NCBI RefSeq assembly: GCF_002933815.1
Contig: NZ_BEYR01000001.1
Location: 1,406,691 to 1,470,690, forward strand
Length of the DNA: 64,000 nucleotides
From: Sphingobacterium sp. HMA12
Lineage (GTDB): Bacteria; Bacteroidota; Bacteroidia; Sphingobacteriales; Sphingobacteriaceae
Direction: 5' to 3'
In this document: positions 1 to 8,842 of the stretch, in pieces
How positions within the stretch are numbered: the stretch's first letter is position 1
How the letters are laid out: every line of letters starts with the position of its first letter
The notes under the pieces: generated by a model
Databases searched by the model: none
Told to the model about the DNA's origin: nothing
The model's input: only the letters and a program-made list of their open reading frames with translations
Program-made: the position numbers and the translations under genes

Positions 1-445
1 TATCCACACGAGTTAGGGCGATAACACCTACTAGTCCTCCAAAAAGCGCAATAAGTACATCATAGATATTGGGTGAGGTACGGGCGAGCAGTTCGGATTG
101 TGCCTCTTTAAATGGACTCAGAAGAAAGTAAAAATAGGATACAATCAAACTAATCAATGTTGCGATCAACAAATTTTTGATTGACTTCTTTAGTAATTGA
201 AAATCAAATGTTCCAAGCGCAAATCCTGCACCCACAATCGGACCCATCAAGGGAGAGATCAGCATCGCACCAATAATGACCGCTGTTGAATTTACATTGA
301 GACCAACCGAGGCAATAACAATAGCACAGGCCAAAATCCATGCATTGGCTCCACGGAATGAAATGTTATTGATGACATTATCAAGTACAGCCTCTTTACG
401 CTCTTCACCTGGATGTAAATCAAAAAAACGAATTATTTTATTCAT
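1..445 (-). CDS. DUF389 family membrane protein (5'-complete, runs off the left edge)
   Basis: Reading leftwards from the ATG at 445, the frame stays open to base 1 and gives 148 residues. The N-terminal charged stretch ([18 protein letters not shown]) is followed by hydrophobic segments with the motif [20 protein letters not shown], typical of the DUF389 (TIGR00341-like) family of uncharacterised bacterial inner-membrane proteins. At least three membrane helices are visible. The C-terminal part lies outside the window. The function of the family is unknown, so none is assigned. The family call rests on the ISPLMGP-type signature and is fairly sure. Confidence 0.75.
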   Translation of the reverse strand, partial: MNKIIRFFDLHPGEERKEAVLDNVINNISFRGANAWILACAIVIASVGLNVNSTAVIIGAMLISPLMGPIVGAGFALGTFDFQLLKKSIKNLLIATLISLIVSYFYFLLSPFKEAQSELLARTSPNIYDVLIALFGGLVGVIALTRVD

Positions 446-577
446 ATAGATCTTTTTTTACTACTCGAATATACGCAAGAGAAATCATTCTTCTTAAATG
501 AGAGATTTTACTAACAAAATAAGTAACCTTACACACAGGAGAAACTTAGCGCACTCGTGGTAAAATGTCCCTGCAAC

Positions 578-1813
578 TTAACCTTCAAGTTGTTCCTTAC
601 TCTTACGTCTAAACGCTGAATACACAATAATCACACTAATAGTCATTAAAATAAACGCCAGAAAAAAAGGAGCTCCAGAGAATTTAAAGGGGGCCTGATC
701 GTGTGTAAAATAGTAAAACAAATTGGTCATCATCGGCGGACCTATAATGGATGTCGCACTCATTAAACTGGTTAATGCACCTTGAAGTTCTCCCTGTTCA
801 TTTGATGGAACATTTTTAGTAATTACTGACTGTAGTGCAGGACCACAAATTCCGCCCAAGCAGTAAGGGATCAGAAAGACAAACATCATCCAGCCCTGAT
901 TGGCGAATGCAAACAGCAATAGCCCTATGGCGTAAAATATCAATCCATAATAAATGCTTTTTTGTTCACCGAGCTTTGGCGTTGTCCAACGTATCAGAAC
1001 GCCCTGGACCATGCCTATCAACAGGCCAATAACGCCAAGAGAGATACCGACCATTCTTTCTGTCCAGTCAAATTTATACATAGTAAAAAAGTTCCAATTG
1101 CTCTGTACAGCATGTCCCGCGATATAGATCAATATCAAAGCTACAATCAGGCCGGAAATTTCAGGGTGTTTTCCTAAGAACCGAAATGACCCGATCGGGT
1201 TTGCACGCTTCCAGTCAAATGCACGTCGTTTATCTCTATCCAAGCTTTCTGGGAGAATAAAATACCCATAAAGGAAGTTTAATAAACATAAGCCCGCAGC
1301 AGCGTAAAAAGGAACCCTTGCGCCGTAATGTCCAAGCAATCCACCGATTACTGGGCCAATAATAAATCCCAATCCAAAAGCGGCCCCAATCAATCCAAAA
1401 TTTTTCGCCCGGTCTTCATCCGTAGAGATATCCGCAATATAAGCACTGGCTGTTGTGAAACTTGCCCCCGTTAGCCCTGCAATCACTCGTCCTAAAAATA
1501 GCCAGCCGATCGAAGGAGCAAGCGCGAGAAATATATAGTCTACTGCAAAACCGAATAAGGAAATTAAAATAATCGGTCTTCGTCCATATTTATCGCTCAG
1601 ATTTCCCACCACCGGTGAAAATATAAATTGGGTGAACGCGTAGGCGAAACCGAGCCAACCACCATATTTTGCGGCCTCACTGATATCACTATGAATAAGT
1701 TCCTCAATAAGCTTGGGAACAACAGGAATGATAATACCCCATCCTGTGATGTCAATAAGTAAAGTAATAAATATAAAGCCTATGGCGGCCTTCTTTTTCG
1801 AGTTGTCAATCAT
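578..1813 (-). CDS. MFS drug exporter, TCR/Tet (DHA1) type
   Basis: This 411-residue protein has the size and 12-helix hydrophobicity of a DHA1 major facilitator. The loop 2-3 motif A is clear ([11 protein letters not shown], residues 70-80), and the [23 protein letters not shown] stretch around residues 108-130 is characteristic of the TetA-like branch. Proteins of this branch export tetracycline or other small molecules by proton antiport across the inner membrane. Similar chromosomal copies in Bacteroidota often have no proven drug substrate, so tetracycline resistance should not be assumed. It stands alone, with no TetR-type regulator next to it. Confidence 0.85.
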   Translation of the reverse strand: MIDNSKKKAAIGFIFITLLIDITGWGIIIPVVPKLIEELIHSDISEAAKYGGWLGFAYAFTQFIFSPVVGNLSDKYGRRPIILISLFGFAVDYIFLALAPSIGWLFLGRVIAGLTGASFTTASAYIADISTDEDRAKNFGLIGAAFGLGFIIGPVIGGLLGHYGARVPFYAAAGLCLLNFLYGYFILPESLDRDKRRAFDWKRANPIGSFRFLGKHPEISGLIVALILIYIAGHAVQSNWNFFTMYKFDWTERMVGISLGVIGLLIGMVQGVLIRWTTPKLGEQKSIYYGLIFYAIGLLLFAFANQGWMMFVFLIPYCLGGICGPALQSVITKNVPSNEQGELQGALTSLMSATSIIGPPMMTNLFYYFTHDQAPFKFSGAPFFLAFILMTISVIIVYSAFRRKSKEQLEG

Positions 1814-1976
1814 GGACTAAAAATAAAAAAAACATGAAAAAATTCACCTGAATTTTAAATACTTAATTTTTGATAAACGATTAGATCAAATGAGAAAGTC
1901 ACTTAATAAGTGATCGAACCGGATACAATTTGTTTCAGTCGCTGAAATACGAATTCTGCGAAACAACTCTTTTTTA

Positions 1977-2444
1977 TCAGGAGACAGAACAAACTGCATG
2001 ATGTCGTACGGAAAAGTTACAGGAATTGGCTATAAAACAAAGCCGATTCGCTTCATGATGTAATGATAGCGCCAATTTGATCTTTGCGGGGTCTGATATA
2101 CTGACCTCTGGATGTAGATCAACCTGAACAAACCTACCACTGCCGTCCGGACTGGTTTCTAAAACTGCTTCGGCATTGTCGGTATAGGAAACTACTTCAA
2201 CGTTATTTTTAGAACAAACATATAGGTAAGACATCATGTGGCAAGAGACGAGGCTGCTCAGTAGCAGATCTTCAGGATTATACAATGTCGGATCTCCCTT
2301 AAAGGCCTTTGCCGCCGAAAGCTGTAAATCCGCTTTGCCCTGGATAGAAACCCGGTGACTCTTGGGATATAACTTTGCTGCCGATGTGGGCTGTTGTTGA
2401 TGAAACCATCTTAAAGTAGCCTTAAAATAATGTTTGAAAGCCAT
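1977..2444 (-). CDS. OsmC/Ohr family peroxiredoxin-like protein
   Basis: The 155-residue product has the OsmC fold signature: an N-terminal beta region, then LLSSLVSCHMMSYL with Cys68, and ALSLHHEANRLCFIANS with Cys136. These two cysteines correspond in spacing to the peroxidatic and resolving pair of OsmC/Ohr proteins, which reduce organic hydroperoxides. The glutamate before the second cysteine is also present (HHEANRLC). The C-terminus carries two further cysteines. It probably acts as a cytoplasmic thiol peroxidase, and the true substrate is unknown. It is followed at 47 bp upstream by a DinB-like gene on the same strand. Confidence 0.8.
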   Translation of the reverse strand: MAFKHYFKATLRWFHQQQPTSAAKLYPKSHRVSIQGKADLQLSAAKAFKGDPTLYNPEDLLLSSLVSCHMMSYLYVCSKNNVEVVSYTDNAEAVLETSPDGSGRFVQVDLHPEVSISDPAKIKLALSLHHEANRLCFIANSCNFSVRHHAVCSVS

Positions 2445-2491
2445 GCTCGAAAATTTTGGGTGCTATTAGTTTCTAATTGCTGAAGTTACGT

Positions 2492-2944
2492 TTATGTTCG
2501 AACGAAGGAAATGTAATCGGTATTGATAGGATCAAGTCCATTCTTTCTCATTTCTGTAGCGATTTGTGCTCGATGATATGTACCGTGATTAAATACATGT
2601 AACAGAATGTCTCCAAAAGAGTTCTGGAACTGCTCGTTCTTTGTATTGGTATAGTTTACGGTTTCCCTGATCTTGCCTTCATCAGCACGGACCTTTTCTG
2701 TAAACCCCGAAGAAGCTAATTGATGATATCGTTCACAGGTTAATAGAGTATGTTCATCCCATACTCCTACAGGAGGTTTTTCACCATTCAGCCGATATAG
2801 CCATATCATCTGCGCATTCATAATATGGCTTAATAGCCGTAAACAACCGGAAGGAATTCGTTCAGCGTCCTGTTTCATTTTTTCGATCAGCAATTTATTC
2901 GCCCAATCGTTGTATAACCATAATTGTATTAGCGGATTTGACAT
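2492..2944 (-). CDS. DinB/YfiT-like four-helix metalloprotein
   Basis: The protein (150 residues) is all-helical and shows the DinB metal triad as His40 in LLSHIMNAQ, and His120 and His124 in HVFNHGTYHRAQI. The family includes thiol-dependent transferases (bacillithiol and mycothiol S-transferases) and damage-inducible proteins of unknown role. No substrate can be assigned from sequence. It lies just upstream of the OsmC gene on the same strand, so the two could be cotranscribed in a thiol or oxidant stress response; this is an inference from position only. Confidence 0.75.
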   Translation of the reverse strand: MSNPLIQLWLYNDWANKLLIEKMKQDAERIPSGCLRLLSHIMNAQMIWLYRLNGEKPPVGVWDEHTLLTCERYHQLASSGFTEKVRADEGKIRETVNYTNTKNEQFQNSFGDILLHVFNHGTYHRAQIATEMRKNGLDPINTDYISFVRT

Positions 2945-3267
2945 TGCGAATGACTTAGTTTAGACTATAAATATACACAAGAATATGCGACTAAATGCAG
3001 GTAGGTTAATTAATTTGTGACAAACCGGTTATCTCCAGCTGTTTATTTGCGAACAATAATCGTTCGAGAATAAACATGTAAATACATTCCAATTTTTTAC
3101 ACAATACGGATATACAATGTTTTAATTGCACAGAAAACAGATTGATTGTTATGTTAGATAAATACAAAACCAATTATACTAACGATATGATTAGCAGTTA
3201 CGTTACGATAGTCTTCCGTAATCTAATGAGAAGGATAGGATTCCCTACGTGATGAGTGATAGATGAA
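2945..3267. other. Intergenic region with an inverted repeat
   Basis: This spacer separates two divergent genes. It contains an imperfect inverted repeat at 3040-3076: an 8-bp outer arm (TGTTTATT/AATAAACA) and a 5-bp inner arm (CGAAC/GTTCG) around a 7-nt loop, with a 2x2 internal mismatch. No poly-T tail follows, so it is more likely an operator dyad or RNA stem than a terminator. No convincing TTTG/TAnnTTTG promoter pair was found and no small ORF stands out. Confidence 0.4.
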
Positions 3268-3957
3268 ATGATTATCTTTACAACTCGTTTGAACTGCATG
3301 GAAAATAAAAGAGTTTATAAGATCATAGCCTACAATATTTTATATGTGGCCGTCAATCTTTTCATGTATTATCTGTTTAACATGAAGGAAACCGGATTAA
3401 GCTTTTGTGTAATTGGCATTGTGCTGATCAATGTGTATTATTTCATGAACTGGTTTGAGTATACTAAAAAAAAGAAGTTCATCAAAAGTTATGAAATTAT
3501 TCATTCGCGTGCGCTAAATAAAACCACAATAAATTATAAAATAACATTTACGATAAGCCCAAATATATTATTTACGCTTATTTTTGGTTTAGTCATTTGC
3601 TTCTCAGGGATTGGGATACTTCGTGAGCAGTCAATTGCGGGTATTTTTGTCATTTTTATTGGTTTAAAATTTACTTTGATGCCGCTCAGAGAGAAAACAA
3701 CAGTCAGATTAGCTCCTAATGGGATATGGACCAGCGATTATCAGTTTATCTTTATCAATGATATTCAGGAGATTTGCTTTAAACGTTATCTTGGAAAAAA
3801 TAGTTCCAAAATGAGTTTGAAGATTAAAGATCCAACATTGTATGGCATGAAAGATCCCTATTTATCTGTACCAATTGGCGGACTGAATCAAGTTACGCAA
3901 ATGATCCCTATTGTAAAAACGCTATTTTCCGATACACGGATACAACTGGATATTTAG
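3268..3957 (+). CDS. Hypothetical membrane protein with PH-like C-terminal half
   Basis: The first half holds about four hydrophobic segments (YKIIAYNILYVAVNLFMYYL; a TGLSFCVIGIVLINVYYFM segment; and a pair around SPNILFTLIFGLVICFSGIG). The second half is a beta-rich soluble domain beginning near VRLAPNGIWTSDYQFIFINDIQEICF, which resembles the PH-like domains that follow paired helices in small bacterial membrane proteins (STM3941-like). No catalytic motif is visible and the function is unknown. Start choice is uncertain: GTG 3256, ATG 3268 and ATG 3298 are in frame, and ATG 3268 has the more purine-rich upstream region. Confidence 0.6.
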   Translation: MIIFTTRLNCMENKRVYKIIAYNILYVAVNLFMYYLFNMKETGLSFCVIGIVLINVYYFMNWFEYTKKKKFIKSYEIIHSRALNKTTINYKITFTISPNILFTLIFGLVICFSGIGILREQSIAGIFVIFIGLKFTLMPLREKTTVRLAPNGIWTSDYQFIFINDIQEICFKRYLGKNSSKMSLKIKDPTLYGMKDPYLSVPIGGLNQVTQMIPIVKTLFSDTRIQLDI

Positions 3958-4027
3958 TTATTGGTCAGATTGCAATAAATTTACTATTTTAGTAATAGAT
4001 TGATTAATAGACCTAAAGAGCAGCGTA

Positions 4028-5176
4028 ATGAAAACTCCCATCCTGTGCCTATTGCTATTATTTCCAATTTTGGGCATTGCTCAAGATCAATACTCGATTA
4101 CAGGCAAAGTAGAACAGCTGAAAGATGGCAGTAAACTTTTTCTGGTTTACAACAGTGACGGTGTTTCATATGTGGATTCCACAGAAACCAAAGCGGGGCA
4201 TTTTGCATTTAAGGGAAGGCTCAGCTATCCTGTTTATTCCGCTCTTTACCTGAATAAAAACCCGTACGCAACGAAACTGCAGCCCCGTGAAAAATTGGAT
4301 TACTTTCGCTTTTACCTGGAGGCGGCTGAGATTGCCGTAAATGCCAAAGACTCGCTCAAAAATATCGTTTTGAGCGGATCGAAGCTAAATCTGGAAAACG
4401 AGGAATTCCAACGAATGAAAAAGGGTGTTGATGAGAAGTTCGATGCGTTAAACAAAGAGTTTTCAAAACTGCCAATCGAGCAACAGAAAGATTCAGTACT
4501 ATTCGCTCAATTTGTAACTCGGGAGAAACTTCTTATGGATGAAAATTACAGTCTCCACCTGAGGTTTGCGCAAGAACACCCCGATTCATACCTCAGTGTT
4601 ATAGGTTTAAGTTTTGTTGCAAGTCAGGAGAAGTTTGCCACTGCAGTTGAGTCAGCATTTGATGGTCTTTCGCAACGTTTAAAAGATAGCCCTCAAGGCC
4701 GGATTATTCCACTACAGCTCGCCTCCCTGTCCAAAACCAAAATCGGGGAACTTGCTCCGGACCTCACGCTCAAAAGCCCCGATGGAAAAACGATTAAAAT
4801 TTCGGATTTTTTTGGAAAATATTTGCTCATTGACTTTTGGGCAAGCTGGTGTGGACCTTGCCGTACGGAAAATCCCAATCTTGTAGAAGCATATAAAAAA
4901 TTCCAGGATGCCGGGCTAGAGATCCTCGGCATCTCCTTAGATGATGCGGCAAGGAAAGAAGCCTGGATCAAGGCTATCACAGAAGACAGGCTGCTATGGC
5001 CCCAAGTTTCAGATTTGGGAGGCTGGGACAGTGTAGCAGCGAAGCTGTATGGAATCAACTCCATTCCCGCCAACTTTCTATTAGGTCCCGACGGTAAAAT
5101 AATCGCCCGAAATCTAAGGGGCGAAGATCTGCAAAACAAATTGAAAACGATCTTTACTGCGCAAGCAACTCAGTAA
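4028..5176 (+). CDS. DUF4369 / TlpA-like thiol-disulfide oxidoreductase
   Basis: A signal peptide (MKTPILCLLLLFPILGIAQ) is followed by a DUF4369 beta domain (about residues 20-120), a helical linker and a thioredoxin-fold AhpC/TSA domain. The active site is WASWCGPCR near residues 271-279, and the cis-proline loop is INSIPANFLL. Such proteins sit in the periplasm or are anchored to envelope membranes in Bacteroidota and reduce disulfides, for example during cytochrome c maturation or oxidative stress. Many paralogues are usual, so the substrate cannot be stated. It is monocistronic here. Confidence 0.85.
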   Translation: MKTPILCLLLLFPILGIAQDQYSITGKVEQLKDGSKLFLVYNSDGVSYVDSTETKAGHFAFKGRLSYPVYSALYLNKNPYATKLQPREKLDYFRFYLEAAEIAVNAKDSLKNIVLSGSKLNLENEEFQRMKKGVDEKFDALNKEFSKLPIEQQKDSVLFAQFVTREKLLMDENYSLHLRFAQEHPDSYLSVIGLSFVASQEKFATAVESAFDGLSQRLKDSPQGRIIPLQLASLSKTKIGELAPDLTLKSPDGKTIKISDFFGKYLLIDFWASWCGPCRTENPNLVEAYKKFQDAGLEILGISLDDAARKEAWIKAITEDRLLWPQVSDLGGWDSVAAKLYGINSIPANFLLGPDGKIIARNLRGEDLQNKLKTIFTAQATQ

Positions 5177-5416
5177 CATCCCTATTGCCGGTCAAAAAAA
5201 GCCAGCAAATTGTGTTTTTGTAACTCATGTTATTTTGTTCCAAAAATAAGTGTAAAAAATTGCTTGCAATTGCGACTGATTTTCTATCTTGCGCCTTTAA
5301 TTAAAGATCACATTGCTATAGGATATTTGGACTGTAATCCAATTTAATCGGTACAGTGTGCTTTAAATTTGGAAGAGAGCAGATTATTTTGTATTGGATA
5401 TAATTCGACTTATTTA

Positions 5417-6067
5417 ATGGATGTTTTTTTTGAATTTCTAAATAACCTCACAAATCCAGACTGGATTGTTAGCCATGGAGGTTTATATCTGCTATTGTTT
5501 ATTATTTTTGCTGAAACAGGTATCCTCATTGGATTTTTCCTTCCGGGCGATCCGATCCTATTCATCGCGGGAATGATTGTATCTAACATGACAATTCCGC
5601 CATCAGAACAAATACCGACATTGCTCTATTGGATTGTACTGGTGTCATTGGCCGCAATTTTGGGTAATTTTGTCGGCTATTGGTGCGGAAAGGTTTTTGG
5701 GAGAAGAATAATGAGTATGGAAGATAGCTGGTTCTTCAAGAAAAGTTATATCTACAAAGCTCAGGAGTTTTACGAAAAAAGAGGTGGTGGAGCTATTGTT
5801 CTTGCAAGGTTTCTTCCTATTGTCCGAACTTTTGCACCAATCGTTGCGGGCATCGTTGGGATGGAGTTCAAAAAATTTGTATTGTACAACGTGATTGGAG
5901 CAATTGTCTGGTCGGGAAGCCTAGTTACGCTCGGTTACCTGTTAGGTGAAAATGTTTGGGTAAAAGAAAACCTGGAACTTGTCATTATTGTTATTGTTCT
6001 GATTGCAACAGCACCGGTCATTATAAAAGCGTTTGCATCGAAAGACAAAGCAAAAATTATTCAATAA
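5417..6067 (+). CDS. DedA family membrane protein
   Basis: The ATG at 5417 starts MDVFFEFLNNLTNPDWIV and gives 216 residues, normal for DedA; an in-frame TTG at 5369 would add an unlikely polar extension. Family hallmarks are ETGILIGFFLPGDPILFIAG near the N-terminus, GKVFGRR, and ARFLPIVRTFAPIVAG, the arginine-containing re-entrant motif. DedA proteins are linked to undecaprenyl-phosphate or phospholipid flipping and proton-motive force homeostasis. The C-terminus is a short charged tail. It stands alone between two unrelated genes. Confidence 0.85.
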   Translation: MDVFFEFLNNLTNPDWIVSHGGLYLLLFIIFAETGILIGFFLPGDPILFIAGMIVSNMTIPPSEQIPTLLYWIVLVSLAAILGNFVGYWCGKVFGRRIMSMEDSWFFKKSYIYKAQEFYEKRGGGAIVLARFLPIVRTFAPIVAGIVGMEFKKFVLYNVIGAIVWSGSLVTLGYLLGENVWVKENLELVIIVIVLIATAPVIIKAFASKDKAKIIQ

Positions 6068-6138
6068 GATTTGATCGGATACCTATTTGGTGAAGGTCCG
6101 CCTGTTATATACTATAACGAACATTACAACCGAACGAC

Positions 6139-6549
6139 TTATCTATTTGATTTCATGGCTTTTACTTTTTTAATATTAGTATCATTCAGAAAATGGAGAT
6201 ATTCCTTTGTTTCCATTCCATAGAGAGCAACTTTCCCTTCATGATCACAATGGATGCCAAAGCCGTACTTTTTTGGAAGGGGAGAAGCGCGTAGACAGGC
6301 TTGACCTTTTGAAAAGAATATTCTCTTAGCTTCTTCATATACGTCCTGAACAAGCGTATTGCGCTCCGCATAAATTTTAAAAAGTAATTCATCAGAAGTA
6401 TATTTATAGGGAAATTGTGCAATAAGCTCATATTGCATTTCCGCTACAGTCTTTCTAGCTCTTTTTGGAGGTATATTTCCTTTAGATACTCCCGTATCTT
6501 TGGCGACTTCGATAAATGTGTCCACGTAGTTTGTCGTATGGATTTTCAT
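6139..6549 (-). CDS. DUF6157 family protein
   Basis: The 136-residue product starts MKIHTTNYVDTFIEVAKD and contains PYKYTSDELLF, FFSKGQACLRASPL and KYGFGIHCDHEGKVALYGMET. This pattern matches the small DUF6157 family of soluble proteins found across Bacteroidota and Firmicutes. There is no known activity, and no signal peptide or membrane segment. The C-terminal tail is lysine-rich. The match to the family is by remembered motif order, not by a search. Confidence 0.7.
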   Translation of the reverse strand: MKIHTTNYVDTFIEVAKDTGVSKGNIPPKRARKTVAEMQYELIAQFPYKYTSDELLFKIYAERNTLVQDVYEEAKRIFFSKGQACLRASPLPKKYGFGIHCDHEGKVALYGMETKEYLHFLNDTNIKKVKAMKSNR

Positions 6550-7137
6550 ATCATTAGTTGATGTGCGTTGTCAATAACTATAATGCCTAAACGTTTGAGA
6601 GATGAACCTAAAATAAATATTCTTAGTGGTCCGTCAAAATATCCAAAGAAATTATTATCTATATCCTCACTAATTTCATCTGTGTTTTAAACATTTTTTT
6701 TCATAGAAAAGAAATGTTTTGCGGTATTTTTCTTAGATTTACAGCATTATTACGGAGCACCCTACAGTATACCTATCATAAGTGGCTACAAATCAACAGA
6801 CAAGTAGCCATTTTTCTTTTAACGACCTATAAAAACCTTTACATAGACTACCTCTCGGATTACTTTAAAATATAGCATAAAGTAACAATTAGTGATTTTT
6901 GACATTGATATCCTCAAATTTATAACAATAATTTACAATATTCCTTGTTTTGAGAAAATTTATTATTCAATATGTTTAAGATTCACTATTTTCTTACAAG
7001 GATGAAAAATATAATAACTATAGTTTTAACGAGGGGATAAAGGAGATAGTAACCTATACTAGATATGGTGTCAACCGCTCTAATACACATTTTAATTATT
7101 TTTTTTAATTTTGACATATAAGGGAAAATTATTTTTC
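6550..7137. other. First part of a long intergenic gap, with an orphan hairpin
   Basis: No ORF with recognisable coding character was found. The sequence is very AT-rich. The one clear element is the hairpin at 6783-6810 followed by a T-rich run (listed separately). A degenerate promoter-like pair (TTTTG near 6717 and TAGATTTA near 6738) lies upstream of it, so a very short transcript is possible but unsupported. Confidence 0.35.
6783..6820 (+). terminator. Orphan intrinsic-terminator-like hairpin
   Basis: TGGCTAC (6783-6789) pairs perfectly with GTAGCCA (6804-6810) across a 14-nt loop, and TTTTTCTTTT follows directly. It has the form of a rho-independent terminator on the plus strand, but no plus-strand gene precedes it within 700 bp. 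It may end an unannotated small transcript. Confidence 0.5.
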
Positions 7138-7145
7138 TATATTTG
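7110..7145 (+). promoter_or_regulatory. Bacteroidota-type promoter of the candidate small RNA
   Basis: A perfect -7 element TATATTTG (7138-7145) matches TAnnTTTG. A TTTG at 7110-7113 lies 24 bp upstream, slightly longer than the usual 19-21 bp. The predicted start is near 7152, at the 5' edge of the structured region. Confidence 0.5.
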
Positions 7146-7151
7146 TATATC

Positions 7152-7307
7152 ATTGAGGCATTTTTTACTCATTCAGTTCTAATGAACTGCCCAAATGAGC
7201 TTATAAGGATGTATTTATCCTATAATGAATGTAGATATGATATGTATACTGTAGGTAGGTGTATAATATAACAGGGGTAGCTATAGGGGCTGCCCTCTGT
7301 TGTTTTT
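7152..7307 (+). ncRNA. Candidate structured small RNA (about 155 nt)
   Basis: The segment between a TAnnTTTG promoter box and a strong terminator is packed with helices. Stem 1 is CTCATT+CAGTTC (7168-7179) with GAACTG (7184-7189) and AATGAG (7194-7199), a 12-bp helix with a TAAT loop and a CCCA bulge. Stem 2 is AGGAT (7206-7210) with ATCCT (7217-7221). A weak stem is TATAC (7245-7249) with GTATA (7261-7265). The last stem pairs 7270-7281 with 7289-7301, with one bulge, followed by GTTTTT. No ORF spans it. It could be a free small RNA or the terminated leader of the downstream synthase gene, which starts 176 bp beyond the terminator. No known RNA family was recognised. Confidence 0.5.
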
Positions 7308-7482
7308 AACATTTTGTTTATTCGAAGAATTCGCCCCACCGCTTTCTATTCACAAGATTAACATTGTCTTATACCTTTATATACATCGTGAAGGAATTTT
7401 CGTAAACGAATGTCTAGCGAGGTGAAAAACTAATTTTTACTTTATATTTAGGGTGTTATTATGAATACCTAACAAAATATCT

Positions 7483-8757
7483 ATGAAAATTAACCAACAC
7501 ATTGATTTTGCGACAGCGAGTTTTAAAGAATTTGAGAATATTGCTGGTTTTGATATGCTGGATACCGCGAAGTATTTCGATTCCTATATCAATTATATGA
7601 AAGAAAATGAGCATCTTAACTTTAGATTTATAACTCAAGGCTGTGGTCCTACAGCTATTGTAAGTTCTCCATTTTTAGATACACCAACTGAATGTATAAG
7701 TCTTGTATCAAACGATTATCTTAATTTTTCTCAGCATCCAAAAGTGAAAGCTGCTGCAATAGCTGGAATTGAAAAATATGGTACGGGAGCGGGGGCATCG
7801 CCGTTAATCGGAGGACATCATGAATATCATGTGGCTTTAGAACAGAAACTTTGCAAATTTTTCAATCGTCCGGAGGGATCGAGTATTGTTTTTACAACAG
7901 GGTATACTGCAAATAGCTCGACATTATTAAGCTTATTGAAACAAGAAGACTGCGCTATCGTTGACATGGAAGTACATGCAAGTGTATATGAAGGCTTACC
8001 AAATACAAATGTCAAGCGATTTCCACATAATAGCATGGTTCATCTTGAACGTGCATTAGTTGAAGCGAAAGGCAAATTTAGAACCAAATTAGTTATCATT
8101 GACGGTGTATATTCTCAGAATGGGGATTTAGCGAAGATGGATGAGATTTATGTGTTGACAAAAAAATATGGTGCATATTTAATGGTCGATGATGCTCATG
8201 GCATAGGCGTTATGGGTGATCAAGGCAGGGGTGCTATTGAAATCTACAAACTTTTGGATAAGGTGGATATTATTGCTGGCACCCTGAGTAAGGCGTTGGG
8301 CCATATTGGAGGTTTTATCATTTCAACTCCGGAGATCATTAATTACCTTCGCTACCAATCCAGACAACAGGTATTCTCATCTACTTCAACTCCAGCAAGT
8401 TTTGGTTTATTAAAAGCGATTGATCTAATTGACGAAGAGCCCTTTTGGCGTACCAGACTCATAGAAAATGTCACCTATTTTAAAGAAGGGCTACTGTCGC
8501 TCGGCGTGGATATCGGAACATCATCCTCACCCATAATTCCGATAAAAATTGGCGATCCAATTCGTACCGCTCAGGTATCGAGGATGTTGTTAAAAAATGG
8601 GGTCTATGCCAATTGTATTGTGTATCCCGGTGTAGCAAAAAAGGATGCGCGTATTCGTACAAGCCTGATGGCTACACATACAAAAGAACATCTAGATAAG
8701 GTTTTAAACGTATTGGAAGACATTGGTAAAGTTGTAAGTTTAAGAAAATCACGATAA
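7483..8757 (+). CDS. PLP-dependent alpha-oxoamine synthase (serine palmitoyltransferase/KBL/BioF-like)
   Basis: The enzyme class condenses an amino acid with an acyl thioester and loses CO2. Visible family features are SNDYLNFSQHP, YGTGAGASPLIGG, the PLP-stacking His165 (DMEVHASVYEG), Asp236-Asp237-Ala-His239, and the Schiff-base Lys270 in GTLSKALGHIGGF. The C-terminus IRTSLMATHT is close to that of serine palmitoyltransferases. At 424 residues it is longer than the about 400-residue bacterial SPTs because of an N-terminal extension of some 50 residues. Sphingobacteria make sphingolipids with such an enzyme, but this may be a paralogue with another substrate (for example cysteate in capnine synthesis, glycine or alanine). 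A TetR gene follows 85 bp downstream. Confidence 0.8.
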   Translation: MKINQHIDFATASFKEFENIAGFDMLDTAKYFDSYINYMKENEHLNFRFITQGCGPTAIVSSPFLDTPTECISLVSNDYLNFSQHPKVKAAAIAGIEKYGTGAGASPLIGGHHEYHVALEQKLCKFFNRPEGSSIVFTTGYTANSSTLLSLLKQEDCAIVDMEVHASVYEGLPNTNVKRFPHNSMVHLERALVEAKGKFRTKLVIIDGVYSQNGDLAKMDEIYVLTKKYGAYLMVDDAHGIGVMGDQGRGAIEIYKLLDKVDIIAGTLSKALGHIGGFIISTPEIINYLRYQSRQQVFSSTSTPASFGLLKAIDLIDEEPFWRTRLIENVTYFKEGLLSLGVDIGTSSSPIIPIKIGDPIRTAQVSRMLLKNGVYANCIVYPGVAKKDARIRTSLMATHTKEHLDKVLNVLEDIGKVVSLRKSR

Positions 8758-8792
8758 ATTAGTTATATAATTTTTTATTATTTATTATATTA

Positions 8793-8822
8793 ATCTGAAT
8801 CATTAATTTTAGGGATTCAGAT
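8793..8822. promoter_or_regulatory. Inverted repeat upstream of the tetR gene
   Basis: ATCTGAATC (8793-8801) and GATTCAGAT (8814-8822) form a perfect 9-bp inverted repeat with a 12-bp spacer, ending 20 bp before the regulator ATG. The position suits a TetR-family autoregulatory operator; no T-run follows, so a terminator is less likely. Confidence 0.4.
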
Positions 8823-8842
8823 CAATACCATATCGAAAACAG

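Noticed and set aside
578..1813. Acquired tetracycline resistance gene
   Set aside because: The MFS protein is TetA-like, but there is no tetR partner, transposon or insertion sequence, and base composition matches its neighbours. A chromosomal exporter of unknown substrate is the safer call.
4693..5139. 148-codon minus-strand frame inside the thioredoxin gene
   Set aside because: It is antisense to a firmly identified gene with intact active-site motifs, and shows no family features.
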